A program made the translations under genes and the position numbers. Shown in pieces: positions 18,059-26,285 of a DNA stretch of 64,000 bases; position 1 is the first letter of the stretch; every line of letters begins with the position of its first letter. The notes beneath the pieces are model-generated. The model had not been told where the DNA came from, did not search any database, and saw only the letters and a program-made list of their open reading frames with translations. Source of the stretch: Bradyrhizobium nitroreducens (GTDB taxonomy: Bacteria; Pseudomonadota; Alphaproteobacteria; Rhizobiales; Xanthobacteraceae); NCBI RefSeq assembly GCF_002776695.1, contig NZ_LFJC01000003.1, forward strand, positions 6,265,782-6,329,781. Reading direction: 5' to 3'.

Positions 18059-19284
18059 ACCCGAACTCCACTGTTCATTTGCGAACGCAGCTCCTGCGTG
18101 CAACGCGCATGCCAGCTCGCGGATTCATGTTCATCAAGGACTTATCGCCAATTGCGGAGAGCAGCTCCGTCACAGCGGCAAATCCATCCCGGCAGAATCT
18201 GCCGATCTGCAATGGACGAGACGTGCCGCGCAGCGCCGCAGCTTCCCGAACCTTGGGATCGGCATCGCCGCTCACTCTCGTGTCCCGGACGAGCTGCAAT
18301 GCGCAAGCGTTGCGGCGCAGAGCCGAGACCCAGCGCAACATGGCACAGCGCCGACAGATGGGCCCCGGCTCTGCAGCGCATCGTCGAACCGGACGATGCT
18401 CCGCATCGCCGGGATGACGCTGCGCAGCGTCCGGGGCACGAGATCGGAGTTTGACGCGCATACTCCCCACCAGCAACACTGTCATTCCCCGCGCAGGCGA
18501 GGAATCCAGTACGCCGCGGCCTCTCGGTTCGATCACTGCGGCCTCTGGAACACTGGATCGCCCGCCCCTGTGCGCAATTGCGCACCAGGCGAGCGATGAC
18601 ACCGAATGTGTGATAGCTGGACACGCCCTATCGTTCTCGCGGCGCGTTTCGCCCGAGCTTTGCTTCGTCGCTCCACCCTCCAGATCCAAGAGGGCGCAGG
18701 GAAGGCCGGGTGCCGGCTGGCACCCGCGGTCTGCTGCGCGAAATGCACACGCAGGAAGAACCGCACAGCAGCATACAGGTGTCGCCGATCACTCGGCCTT
18801 CCCTGCGCGATGGCTGGACGGCTTATGCCGTGATCTCCCGGGAGCCGACCATTCCTTTTGGCCTCCCTCGCCCCGCGAATTTGGATGATGCAGTCTGCCC
18901 GGTTGGGCTCGCTCGCACCTTCGCAAGACTTGACCGTGGCAACGACGGCCAGGACCACACGGTTTTGCCGTACGCACGGCCCGCCATGTCGCCGCAGTAT
19001 TTCCAGACTCCGTCGACAGAGCCGGAAACTTACGAGCGAGACGAAGCCTAGCAGCGCCGTCGTCCGCACGAAGCCTCGGGCTCACAGGGACTACCCGCCC
19101 TGCCCGCGCCTCTCGTGCCGACGCTGCCGCGTCCACCGCAACCCCGGCTCGCGAACAAGACGACCACAAGTCGCCCCTCTTGGGTGAGCCGGGATGGGCG
19201 ACATATGCGCTAAAACCGAATTTCGGTAAAGCGGAATATTTTTGTGCGGATGGATTGACAGAGGCCGACACAGGCAATGATCCC
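18059..19284. other. Long repeat-rich gap without a supported gene
   Basis: More than 1.2 kb with open frames on both strands whose translations are Arg/Ser/Pro-rich and resemble no family, so I call none. Within it, 18280-18450 resembles the repeats at 28188-28299 and 57018-57155 (GTGTCCCGGAC...CCGGGGCACGA arms). The stretch 18694-18808 carries a perfect 13-bp inverted repeat. The rest is undifferentiated. It may be a decayed mobile or mosaic repeat region. Confidence 0.6.
18694..18808. repeat. Inverted repeat with internal hairpin
   Basis: GCGCAGGGAAGGC at 18694-18706 is perfectly inverted at 18796-18808 (GCCTTCCCTGCGC), 89 bases apart. Inside the left end is a second perfect hairpin, GGGTGCC-GGCT-GGCACCC at 18708-18725. 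The arrangement resembles the ends of a small non-autonomous repeat element rather than a terminator. Confidence 0.5.
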
Positions 19285-19373
19285 GTAGCCCGGATGGAGC
19301 GGAGCGCAATCCGGGACGGTGCAAGATGCCGTGAGAGCCGCCCCGGATTACGCTTGCGCTCCATCCGGGCTAC
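19285..19373. repeat. Palindromic repeat 3' of hslO
   Basis: Imperfect inverted repeat with arms GTAGCCCGGATGGAGC (left) and GCTCCATCCGGGCTAC (right) around a 56-base middle that includes AATCCGGGAC / CCCCGGATTACG. It ends eight bases after the hslO stop codon, so transcripts of hslO may end in this hairpin. Confidence 0.75.
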
Positions 19374-19380
19374 AACCAGC

Positions 19381-20388
19381 CTACGCGTCTTCCACGCCCG
19401 CCTCGTGCGGCGTGAACTGATACACCGACGAGCAGAACTCGCAGGTCACCACGACCTTGTCGTCCTTGACCATGGCGGCGCGATCATCCGGCGAGAAGCT
19501 CTTGAGCATCGAGGCGACGGCGTCGCGCGAGCAGGAGCATTGCGCCTTCAAGGACAGCGGATTGAACACGCGCACGCCGCGCTCGTGGAACAGGCGGAAC
19601 AGCAGCCTCTCGCCGGAGAGCTCGGGATCGATCAGCTCGACGTCCTCGACGGTCTCGATCAGCGAGCGCGCCTCGACCCAGGCGTCGTCCTCGGCAACGC
19701 TGTGCACTTCGGCGCCTTCAGGTGCGTCGCCGGGATGAAGATCGGCCTGCCGCGCGCGCTCCGGCGCCTTGGGCAGAAACTGCATCAGCATGCCGCCGGC
19801 GCGCCAGCGGTGCTTGCCGCCGTCATGACTGCGCCACTCCTCGCCGACCGCCAGACGCACCTTGGTCGGGATCTGCTCGGAGCGCAGGAAATATTCGTGG
19901 GCGGCGTCTTCCAGGCTGCCGCCGTCGAGCGCGACCAGGCCCTGGTAACGGCTCATGTCGGGGCCCTGGTCGATGGTCATGGCGAGATGGCCGCGGCCGA
20001 GCAGCGTGCCGGAATCCCTGGTATCGCCGAGGCGCGCGGCATCGAAGCGCGCATAGGCGCGCAGGCGATCCGGCGCCTGGTAGTCCACCACCAGGAACGA
20101 CACCGGACCGTCGGTCTGGGCCTGCAGGATGAAGCGCCCCTCGAATTTCAGCGCCGAGCCGAGCAGCGTCGTCAGCACGATGGCCTCGCCGAGCAGCTTG
20201 CCGACCGGCGCCGGGTAATCGTGCTTGGTCAGGATGTCGTCGAGCGCAGGGCCGAGGCGCACCAGGCGGCCGCGCACGTCGAGCGCGTCGACCTCGTAGG
20301 GCAGCACGGCATCGTCGATCGGAACCGCGGATGGCGCACGAACCGGGCCTTCGGGGCCGGCTTTCATGTCAGGGGATTGGGAAATCAT
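19381..20388 (-). CDS. hslO: Redox-regulated chaperone Hsp33
   Basis: Encodes 335 residues, slightly longer than E. coli Hsp33 because of a ~25-residue N-terminal extension. The N-terminal chaperone domain includes GEAIVLTTLLGSALKFEGRF and LVVDYQAPDRLRAYARF. The C-terminal zinc/redox switch has the two pairs CSC (residues ~283-285) and CEFC (~316-319), the CxC...CxxC pattern whose oxidation activates the holdase in the cytoplasm. The gene lies downstream of argD-argF on the same strand, but a 155-base repeat block separates it from argF, so it may have its own promoter. An internal Met at residue 8 is an alternative start. Confidence 0.95.
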   Translation of the reverse strand: MISQSPDMKAGPEGPVRAPSAVPIDDAVLPYEVDALDVRGRLVRLGPALDDILTKHDYPAPVGKLLGEAIVLTTLLGSALKFEGRFILQAQTDGPVSFLVVDYQAPDRLRAYARFDAARLGDTRDSGTLLGRGHLAMTIDQGPDMSRYQGLVALDGGSLEDAAHEYFLRSEQIPTKVRLAVGEEWRSHDGGKHRWRAGGMLMQFLPKAPERARQADLHPGDAPEGAEVHSVAEDDAWVEARSLIETVEDVELIDPELSGERLLFRLFHERGVRVFNPLSLKAQCSCSRDAVASMLKSFSPDDRAAMVKDDKVVVTCEFCSSVYQFTPHEAGVEDA

Positions 20389-20451
20389 GGGGCGTTATCT
20401 GGGGTCGGAGAGTGGAAAATGGAAGGGGCGCGGGGCAACCTCAAACTCGGT

Positions 20452-20606
20452 GTCGTCCCGGGGCGCGCGATAGCGCGAACCCGGGATCCATAACCACAGG
20501 ATGACTTTATTGCGCGCGATGACAACTCCGGGTCATCGCCAAATGACGTCCTGTGGTTATGGATCCCGGATCTGCGCGCCGCTGTGCGGCGCTTGTCCGG
20601 GATGAC
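20452..20606. repeat. Interspersed palindromic repeat, family C (copy 1)
   Basis: A symmetrical block of about 155 bases. Outer arms are GTCGTCCCGGGGCG and CCGGGATGAC; inner arms are GGATCCATAACCACAGGA and TCCTGTGGTTATGGATCC in inverted order around a GCGATGACAACTCCGGGTC middle. A second copy at 23826-23959 shares both arms and middle. It sits between argF and hslO. Confidence 0.8.
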
Positions 20607-20646
20607 GGCGGAGAATGGGGCCAGCGACACAGCCCCATCACCGAAA

Positions 20647-21582
20647 TCACTTCACCGCGTCAAAGCACCAGGCCAGAATGCCCTTCTGCGCGTGCAGGCG
20701 GTTTTCGGCCTCGTCGAACACGACCGATTGCGGGCCGTCGATCACCTCGTCGGTGACCTCCTCGCCGCGATGGGCGGGCAGGCAGTGCATGAACAACGCG
20801 TCGGGCTTGGCCAGCGACATCAGCTTGCCGTTGACCTGGTAGGGCTTGAGCACGTTGTGGCGATGCTCGCCCTCCTTGTCGCCCATCGACACCCAGGTGT
20901 CGGTGACGACGCAATCGGCGCCGCGCACGGCGGCTTCCGGATCGGTGCCGAGCACGATCGGCGCGCCCGTCGCCTTGACCCAGTCGCGCATCGCCTTCTT
21001 CGGCGCCAGCTCCGGCGGGGTGGCGACGTTGAGCTGGAATTTGAAGCGCTCGGCGGCATGCGCCCAGGACGCCAGGACGTTGTTGTCGTCGCCGGTCCAG
21101 GCCACCGTCTTGCCCTCGATGGGACCGCGATGCTCCTCGAAGGTCATGAGGTCGGCCATCACCTGGCAGGGATGCGAGCGCCGCGTCAGGCCGTTGATGA
21201 CGGGCACGGTGGCGTTGGCCGCAAGCTCCAGCAGCGCATCGTGATTGAGGATGCGGATCATGATGGCGTCGACATAGCGCGACAGCACGCGCGCGGTGTC
21301 GGCGATGGTCTCGCCGCGGCCGAGCTGCATCTCGGCGCCGGTGAGCATGATCGCCTCGCCGCCGAGCTGGCGCATGCCGACGTCGAACGAGACCCGGGTC
21401 CGCGTCGAGGGACGCTCGAAGATCATCGCCAGCGTCTTGCCTTCGAGCGGCCGCACCGGCTGATGCGCCTTCTGCTTCGCCTTCATCGCGGAGGAGGCGG
21501 CGAGCATGCGCTTGAGCTCCGACAACGGCAGCTCATTGATGTCGAGGAAGTGCTTCGGCGTCTTGGCGGGGGACTTGCTCAT
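20647..21582 (-). CDS. argF: Ornithine carbamoyltransferase
   Basis: Encodes 311 residues. It catalyses carbamoyl phosphate plus ornithine to citrulline in arginine synthesis. Family motifs are FERPSTRTRVSFDVG (carbamoyl-phosphate loop), HPCQVMADL, DDNNVLASW and the ornithine-specific MHCLPAHRGEEVTDEV, which separates it from aspartate carbamoyltransferase. Its ATG overlaps the argD stop codon as TGATG, so the two are translationally coupled. Normal length, no defects seen. Confidence 0.97.
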   Translation of the reverse strand: MSKSPAKTPKHFLDINELPLSELKRMLAASSAMKAKQKAHQPVRPLEGKTLAMIFERPSTRTRVSFDVGMRQLGGEAIMLTGAEMQLGRGETIADTARVLSRYVDAIMIRILNHDALLELAANATVPVINGLTRRSHPCQVMADLMTFEEHRGPIEGKTVAWTGDDNNVLASWAHAAERFKFQLNVATPPELAPKKAMRDWVKATGAPIVLGTDPEAAVRGADCVVTDTWVSMGDKEGEHRHNVLKPYQVNGKLMSLAKPDALFMHCLPAHRGEEVTDEVIDGPQSVVFDEAENRLHAQKGILAWCFDAVK

Positions 21583-22790
21583 CAGCTTGCCGCCCGCTTG
21601 GTCTGACTGGACGAGATCGCGGCGCAGGCGCGCTCGAGCCTGATGACGCTGTCCTCGATCTCGGCTTCGGTGACGATCAAAGGCGGCAGGAAACGCACCA
21701 CATTGTCGCCGGCGCCGACCGTGAGCAGTTTTTCGTTGCGCAGGGCCGCGACGAGATCGCCCGAGGGCACCACGGCCTTGATCCCGATCAGGAGGCCCTC
21801 GCCGCGCACCTCGCTGACGATGTCGGGATGACGGTCGATCACGGAGGCGAGCTTCTGCTTGAGCAGCAGCGACATCTTCTGCACGTGGTCGAAGAAGCCG
21901 GGCTTGAGCATGACGTCGAGCACGGCATTGGCCGCGGAGATCGCGAGCGGATTACCGCCGAAGGTCGAACCGTGCGAGCCGGGGCCCATGCCCTCGGCGG
22001 CGTCGGCGGTGGCGAGGATGGCGCCGATCGGGAAACCGCCGCCGAGCGCCTTCGCCAGCGACATGACATCGGGCACGACGCCGGTACGCTTGTAGGCGAA
22101 GAGCTCGCCGGTGCGGCCCATGCCGGTCTGCACCTCGTCGAAGGCGAGCAAAATGTCGTGCTCATTGCAAAGCTCGCGCAGCGCCTTGAGGAAGGCGGGA
22201 GGCGCAGAACGAACGCCGCCCTCGCCCTGGATCGGCTCGATCAGGATACCCGCGGTGTGCGGACCGATCGCCTTCTTCACGGCCTCGATGTCGCCATGCG
22301 GCACCTGGTCGAAACCATCCATCGGCGGACCGAACCCTTCGAGATATTTTGCAGAGCCGGTCGCAGCGAGCGTCGCCAGCGTACGGCCATGGAAGGCGCC
22401 TTCGAAGGTGATGATGCGATAGCGCTCCGGATCACCCTTGGAGAAGTGATGATGGCGGACCAGCTTGATCACGCCTTCCAGCGCCTCGGCGCCGGAATTG
22501 CAGAAGAAGACGAAGTCCGCAAAGCTCTCGTTGCACAGGCGCGCGGCGAGCTTCTCGCCGTCCGGGCTCTGGAACAGGTTCGACATGTGCCAGAGCTTGG
22601 TCGCCTGCTCCTGCAACGCCTTGACCAGCGCGGGATGGGCGTGGCCGAGCGCATTTACCGCGACGCCCGAGGTGAAATCGAGATAGCGATCGCCGTTGGT
22701 CGCGATCAGCCAGCAGCCTTCGCCGCGCTCGAAACCGAGGTTGGCCCTGGCGAAAACAGGGAGCAAATGCGGGGCTGCGCTGTTGGTCAT
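21582..22790 (-). CDS. argD: Acetylornithine aminotransferase
   Basis: Encodes 402 residues, a class III PLP-dependent aminotransferase. Landmarks are FTSGVAVNALGHAHPALV, FCNSGAEALEGVIKLVR (PLP phosphate contact), FDEVQTGMGRTGELFA and the lysine region MSLAKALGGGFPIGAIL, where the Lys forms the PLP aldimine. In arginine synthesis it converts N-acetylglutamate semialdehyde to N-acetylornithine. The ATG at 22790 begins the conserved protein (MTNSAAPHLLPVFARANLGF). The frame upstream of it runs through a hairpin in the leader. Coupled to argF, and divergent from gcrA across a 457-base region. Confidence 0.96.
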   Translation of the reverse strand: MTNSAAPHLLPVFARANLGFERGEGCWLIATNGDRYLDFTSGVAVNALGHAHPALVKALQEQATKLWHMSNLFQSPDGEKLAARLCNESFADFVFFCNSGAEALEGVIKLVRHHHFSKGDPERYRIITFEGAFHGRTLATLAATGSAKYLEGFGPPMDGFDQVPHGDIEAVKKAIGPHTAGILIEPIQGEGGVRSAPPAFLKALRELCNEHDILLAFDEVQTGMGRTGELFAYKRTGVVPDVMSLAKALGGGFPIGAILATADAAEGMGPGSHGSTFGGNPLAISAANAVLDVMLKPGFFDHVQKMSLLLKQKLASVIDRHPDIVSEVRGEGLLIGIKAVVPSGDLVAALRNEKLLTVGAGDNVVRFLPPLIVTEAEIEDSVIRLERACAAISSSQTKRAAS

Positions 22791-22863
22791 GACGGTCACT
22801 TGAATGTTGCGGACGGTGCGATGCGCGCATTGCGCAACGCACCAGACCGGCCCGGAAAACGAA

Positions 22864-22890
22864 ACGTGCCGCCTTTTAAGGGCGGCACGT
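22864..22890 (-). promoter_or_regulatory. Perfect hairpin in the argD leader
   Basis: ACGTGCCGCC at 22864-22873 and GGCGGCACGT at 22881-22890 form a perfect 10-bp stem with a 7-base loop. Read in the argD direction, the stem is followed by TTCGTTTTCC, a weakly T-rich run, and lies about 75 bases before the argD start. It could be an attenuator, a terminator of something upstream, or an operator. No leader peptide is evident. Confidence 0.45.
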
Positions 22891-22952
22891 GACACCATCT
22901 TATGCCCCGTGAAACCGGTGTCAATGGCAGCCGGAAAGCCTCAGGAAACGCT

Positions 22953-23166
22953 GATTCCGTAGTCTTGCGGTGGCGATTTTGCGGGTTTTTCGCCACGGAA
23001 CATGTGGACGCGACTCGGCAGACTCTTGCGCGCGAGTCACGGCATATTGTAGCGTTTGGACTGTCAGATACGACATCTCGTGCAGCGGTTCTGATCCCAA
23101 GAGTCCTCATGTACCGGCGTAAACGTTCGGGCGTCAGTTGAGCGCCCGGCGAGCCTTAAGGGATTC
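22953..23166. promoter_or_regulatory. GANTC-dense region upstream of gcrA
   Basis: Six GANTC sites lie in 214 bases: 22953, 23012, 23021, 23034, 23101 and 23162 (first base). Less than one would be expected by chance. GANTC is the target of the cell-cycle methyltransferase CcrM, and GcrA acts at methylated GANTC promoters in Caulobacter, so this is probably the methylation-sensitive control region of gcrA (start 23248). Confidence 0.6.
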
Positions 23167-23247
23167 CGGCGGCACGGGTTTTTCGAAGCTTAGGCATTCG
23201 CCGCAAGGGCGCCAGGACGGCAGCCGCGTGGCGAGGGAAAGGGTGCA

Positions 23248-23760
23248 ATGACGGTTTTGACCTGGTCCGATGATCGCGTCGAGCAGCTCAAGAAGCTCTG
23301 GGAGGCCGGATTATCGGCCAGCCAGATCGCAGCTGAACTCGGCAATGTGACCCGCAATGCCGTGATCGGCAAAGTGCACAGGCTCGGTCTGTCCGGCCGC
23401 GCCAAGAGCCCTTCGTCGGCAGCGCCGCGGCCGCGCAAGGCGCGTCCCGCGCAGCACATGATGCGGGTCACCCGCCCGATCGCACGCGGCAACACTGCGC
23501 TGGCGCAGGCCTTCGAGGTCGAGGTCGAGGCCGAGCCCGTCACCTACGACAACGTGGTGCCGATGAGCCAGCGGCTGTCGCTGCTCGAACTGAACGAGGC
23601 GACCTGCCACTGGCCGGTCGGCGATCCCTCGAGCCCGGATTTCTTCTTCTGCGGCGGCAAGGCGCTCTCCGGCCTTCCCTACTGCGCCCAGCATTCGCGC
23701 GTGGCGTATCAGCCGGCGGCGGATCGCCGGCGTGCGCCGGCCAAGCCGGGCCCGCGCTGA
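23248..23760 (+). CDS. gcrA: Cell-cycle regulator GcrA
   Basis: Encodes 170 residues. The N-terminal helix-turn-helix-like domain is diagnostic: LTWSDDRVEQLKKLWEAGLS, then SQIAAELGNVTRNAVIGKVH and RLGL. A basic Pro/Ala linker and a C-terminal domain (LLELNEATCHWPVGDPSSPD; GLPYCAQHSRVAY) follow. GcrA binds the sigma-70 holoenzyme and stimulates promoters carrying CcrM-methylated GANTC sites, linking transcription to chromosome replication. GGGAAAGG precedes the ATG. The gene is alone on its strand. Confidence 0.95.
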   Translation: MTVLTWSDDRVEQLKKLWEAGLSASQIAAELGNVTRNAVIGKVHRLGLSGRAKSPSSAAPRPRKARPAQHMMRVTRPIARGNTALAQAFEVEVEAEPVTYDNVVPMSQRLSLLELNEATCHWPVGDPSSPDFFFCGGKALSGLPYCAQHSRVAYQPAADRRRAPAKPGPR

Positions 23761-23825
23761 GTTTGCGGAATTAGCTGACTGCAAGGACGGCAGCCGTCGT
23801 GCGATGACGGCTCAACACATCCGAT

Positions 23826-23959
23826 GTCGTCCCCGCGAACGCGGGGATCCATAACCACAGGGCGCAATTGTTGCGCGAGATGGTCACTCCGGGTCTTCGC
23901 CAAACCCCACCCTGTGGTTATGGATCCCGGGCTCGCGCTACGCGCGCCCCGGGATGACA
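23826..23959. repeat. Interspersed palindromic repeat, family C (copy 2)
   Basis: Same design as 20452-20606: outer arms GTCGTCCCCGCG / CCGGGATGACAG, inner arms GGATCCATAACCACAGG and CCTGTGGTTATGGATCC around a middle containing CACTCCGGGTCTTCGCCAAA. It lies between the convergent genes gcrA and phoB and could terminate both. Confidence 0.8.
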
Positions 23960-24004
23960 GCTGAGCATGTGGCTGCAGCTCGCCAGACCAACCGTTCGCA
24001 ACCC

Positions 24005-24712
24005 TCAGGTCGTCTCCGCCTTCGCGAAGCGATCGTCGAGGGCGTAGCCGGCGCCGCGGACGGTTCGGATCGGGTCCTGCTCGCGGCCGAGATTGAGCAG
24101 CTTGCGCAGGCGGCCGATATGGACGTCGACGGTGCGCTCGTCGATGTAGATGTCACGGCCCCAGACGCTGTCGAGCAGCTGCTCGCGCGAGAACACGCGG
24201 CCGGGATGTTCCAGGAAGAACTCCAGCAGCCGATATTCGGTCGGGCCGAGATCGATCGGGCGGCCCGAGCGCGCCACGCGGCGCTTGTCGCGGTCGAGCT
24301 CGATGTCGCCATAGGCCAGCACAGTCGCCAGCCGCTCGGGACTGGCGCGCCGCAGCAGTCCCTTCACGCGCGCCAGGAGCTCCGGCACCGAGAACGGCTT
24401 GACGATGTAGTCGTCGGCGCCGGTGGCAAGACCCCGCACCCGCTCGCTCTCCTCGCCGCGCGCGGTGAGCATGATGATCGGCAGCTGCTTGGTCTCGGGA
24501 CGGGTGCGCAGCCGCCGGCACAGCTCGATGCCGGAGAGGCCCGGCAGCATCCAGTCGAGCACGATCAGGTCGGGGATGTGTTCCTTGAGGCGGGTGTCGG
24601 CGTCGTCGCCGCGCATGACCGTCTCGACGTCATAGCCGTCGCCTTCGAGGTTGTAGCGGAGAAGCTCGGTGAGAGCTTCCTCGTCCTCAACCACCATAAT
24701 GCGTGCGCCCAT
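24005..24712 (-). CDS. phoB: Phosphate regulon response regulator PhoB
   Basis: Encodes 235 residues. The receiver domain begins MGARIMVVEDEEAL; the phosphoacceptor Asp is in LIVLDWMLPGLSG and the switch Lys in YIVKPFSVPEL. The C-terminal winged-helix OmpR-type domain ends GREQDPIRTVRGAGYALDD. Phosphorylated by PhoR under phosphate limitation, it binds Pho boxes. The start at 24712 (AAGGAG ten bases upstream) is where homology begins; the longer frame overlaps phoU and is a shadow. It is the last gene of the pst-pho cluster, 23 bases after phoU. Confidence 0.96.
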   Translation of the reverse strand: MGARIMVVEDEEALTELLRYNLEGDGYDVETVMRGDDADTRLKEHIPDLIVLDWMLPGLSGIELCRRLRTRPETKQLPIIMLTARGEESERVRGLATGADDYIVKPFSVPELLARVKGLLRRASPERLATVLAYGDIELDRDKRRVARSGRPIDLGPTEYRLLEFFLEHPGRVFSREQLLDSVWGRDIYIDERTVDVHIGRLRKLLNLGREQDPIRTVRGAGYALDDRFAKAETT

Positions 24713-24735
24713 GGTGTCGTCGCTCCTTAAAGTCT

Positions 24736-25452
24736 TCAGGTATTCGGGATCGTCGTGGCGAAGGTGGTCATGTCGCCCTTCGGCCGCTTGTCGGTGATCG
24801 CCTGGCCCTCGATCATGTAGAACACGGTCTCGGCGATGTTGGTGGCGTGGTCGCCGATCCGCTCGATGTTCTTGGCGCAGAACATCAGATGGATGCAGAA
24901 CGAGATGTTGCGCGGATCCTCCATCATGTAGGTGAGGAGCTCGCGGAACAGCGAGGTGCAGATCGCGTCGACCTCCTCGTCGCCCTTCCACACCGCCATC
25001 GCCGCCGGCAGATCGTGCGCGGCATAGGCGTCCAGCACGCTCTTGACCTGCTGCTGCACGAGGTCGGTCATGTGCTCGAGGCCGCGGAACAGTTTCAGCG
25101 GATGGAAGTCGGTCTCGAGCGCGGCGACGCGCTTGCCCATGTTCTTGGCGAGGTCGCCGATGCGCTCGAGATCGGTCGCAACGCGCATGGCGCCGACGAT
25201 CTCGCGCAGATCGACCGCCATCGGCTGGCGTCGTGCGATGGTGAGCACGGCGCGTTCCTCGATGCGCTTCTGCAACGCGTCGAGATCGGCGTCGATGGTC
25301 ACGACGCGCTGACCGAGCGCGACGTCGCGGCGGATCAACGCGTCGACGGAATCGACGATCATGCGCTCGGCGATGCCGCCCATCTCCGCGACCAGGCGGG
25401 TGAGTTCCTGGAGGTCGGTGTCGAAGGCCTTTGCGGTATGTTCGGTACCCAT
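24736..25452 (-). CDS. phoU: Phosphate-signalling protein PhoU
   Basis: Encodes 238 residues with the duplicated three-helix PhoU fold. Each half has its metal-binding motif: DLREIVGAMRVATDLERIGD (first) and FCAKNIERIGDHATNIAE (second). PhoU passes the state of the Pst importer to PhoR and damps both. The ATG at 25452 opens MGTEHTAKAFDTDLQEL; the reading frame further upstream is the shadow of pstB. It lies 11 bases after pstB. Confidence 0.96.
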   Translation of the reverse strand: MGTEHTAKAFDTDLQELTRLVAEMGGIAERMIVDSVDALIRRDVALGQRVVTIDADLDALQKRIEERAVLTIARRQPMAVDLREIVGAMRVATDLERIGDLAKNMGKRVAALETDFHPLKLFRGLEHMTDLVQQQVKSVLDAYAAHDLPAAMAVWKGDEEVDAICTSLFRELLTYMMEDPRNISFCIHLMFCAKNIERIGDHATNIAETVFYMIEGQAITDKRPKGDMTTFATTIPNT

Positions 25453-25463
25453 ATTGCGTCTCC

Positions 25464-26285
25464 TCAGCCGAACCGGCCGGTGATGTAGTCCTGCGTGCGC
25501 CGGTCGGTCGGCGACGTGAAGATCTTGCTGGTGTCGTCGAACTCGATCAGCTCGCCCAGATACATGAAGGCGGTCTTGTCGGAGACGCGCGCCGCCTGCT
25601 GCATGTTGTGGGTGACGATCGCGATCGTGTAGTTCTCGGACAGCTCCTGGATCAGCTCCTCGACCTTGGCGGTCGAGATCGGGTCGAGCGCCGAGCAGGG
25701 CTCGTCGAACAGGATCACCTCGGGCCGCACCGCGACGGTGCGGGCGATGCACAGGCGCTGCTGCTGGCCGCCGGAGAGCGACAGGCCGGAGGCGTTGAGC
25801 TTGTCCTTGACCTCGTTCCACAGCGCGCCGCCGCGCAGCGCCTTCTCGACGCGGTCGTCCATCTCGGACTTGGAGATCTTCTCGTAGAGGCGGATGCCGA
25901 AGGCGATGTTCTCGTAGATCGTCATCGGGAACGGCGTCGGCTTCTGGAACACCATGCCGACCCGGGCGCGCAGCAGATTGAGGTCGAGCTTGGGGTCGAG
26001 GATGTTGGTCTGATCGAGCATCAGCTGGCCGGTGGCGCGCTGGCCCGGATAGAGGTCGTACATCCGGTTGAAGATGCGCAGCAGGGTCGACTTGCCGCAG
26101 CCGGACGGGCCGATGAACGCCGTGACGCGGTTGGCGCCCAGCGTCAGGTTGATGTTCTTCAGCGCGTGGTGCTCGCCGTAATAGAAGTTGAGGTTGCGCA
26201 CCGTCACCTTGGCGGGCGCCTCGGGCAGCACCGGCGCCTGCGGAAGGCCACCGGAGGCGCTCATCGATACGGAAAGTTCACTCAT
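25464..26285 (-). CDS. pstB: Phosphate ABC importer ATPase PstB
   Basis: Encodes 273 residues. Walker A is GPSGCGKST, the signature LSGGQQQRL and Walker B VILFDEPCSALDP. KVTVRNLNFYYGEHHALKNI is the family's opening. It powers high-affinity phosphate import with PstA and PstC. The ATG at 26285 overlaps the pstA stop by four bases (ATGA), and the 25-residue region before the core domain is a normal alphaproteobacterial extension. Confidence 0.97.
   Translation of the reverse strand: MSELSVSMSASGGLPQAPVLPEAPAKVTVRNLNFYYGEHHALKNINLTLGANRVTAFIGPSGCGKSTLLRIFNRMYDLYPGQRATGQLMLDQTNILDPKLDLNLLRARVGMVFQKPTPFPMTIYENIAFGIRLYEKISKSEMDDRVEKALRGGALWNEVKDKLNASGLSLSGGQQQRLCIARTVAVRPEVILFDEPCSALDPISTAKVEELIQELSENYTIAIVTHNMQQAARVSDKTAFMYLGELIEFDDTSKIFTSPTDRRTQDYITGRFG

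Noticed and set aside
18533..19364. Several overlapping frames on both strands in the long gap
   Set aside because: Arg/Ser/Pro-rich translations, no consistent start sites, and repeats inside; treated as non-coding.
22866..22898. Upstream extension of argD through the leader hairpin
   Set aside because: The extra 36 residues lack conservation-like sequence, include the hairpin, and would begin without a ribosome site; the ATG at 22790 starts the recognisable protein.
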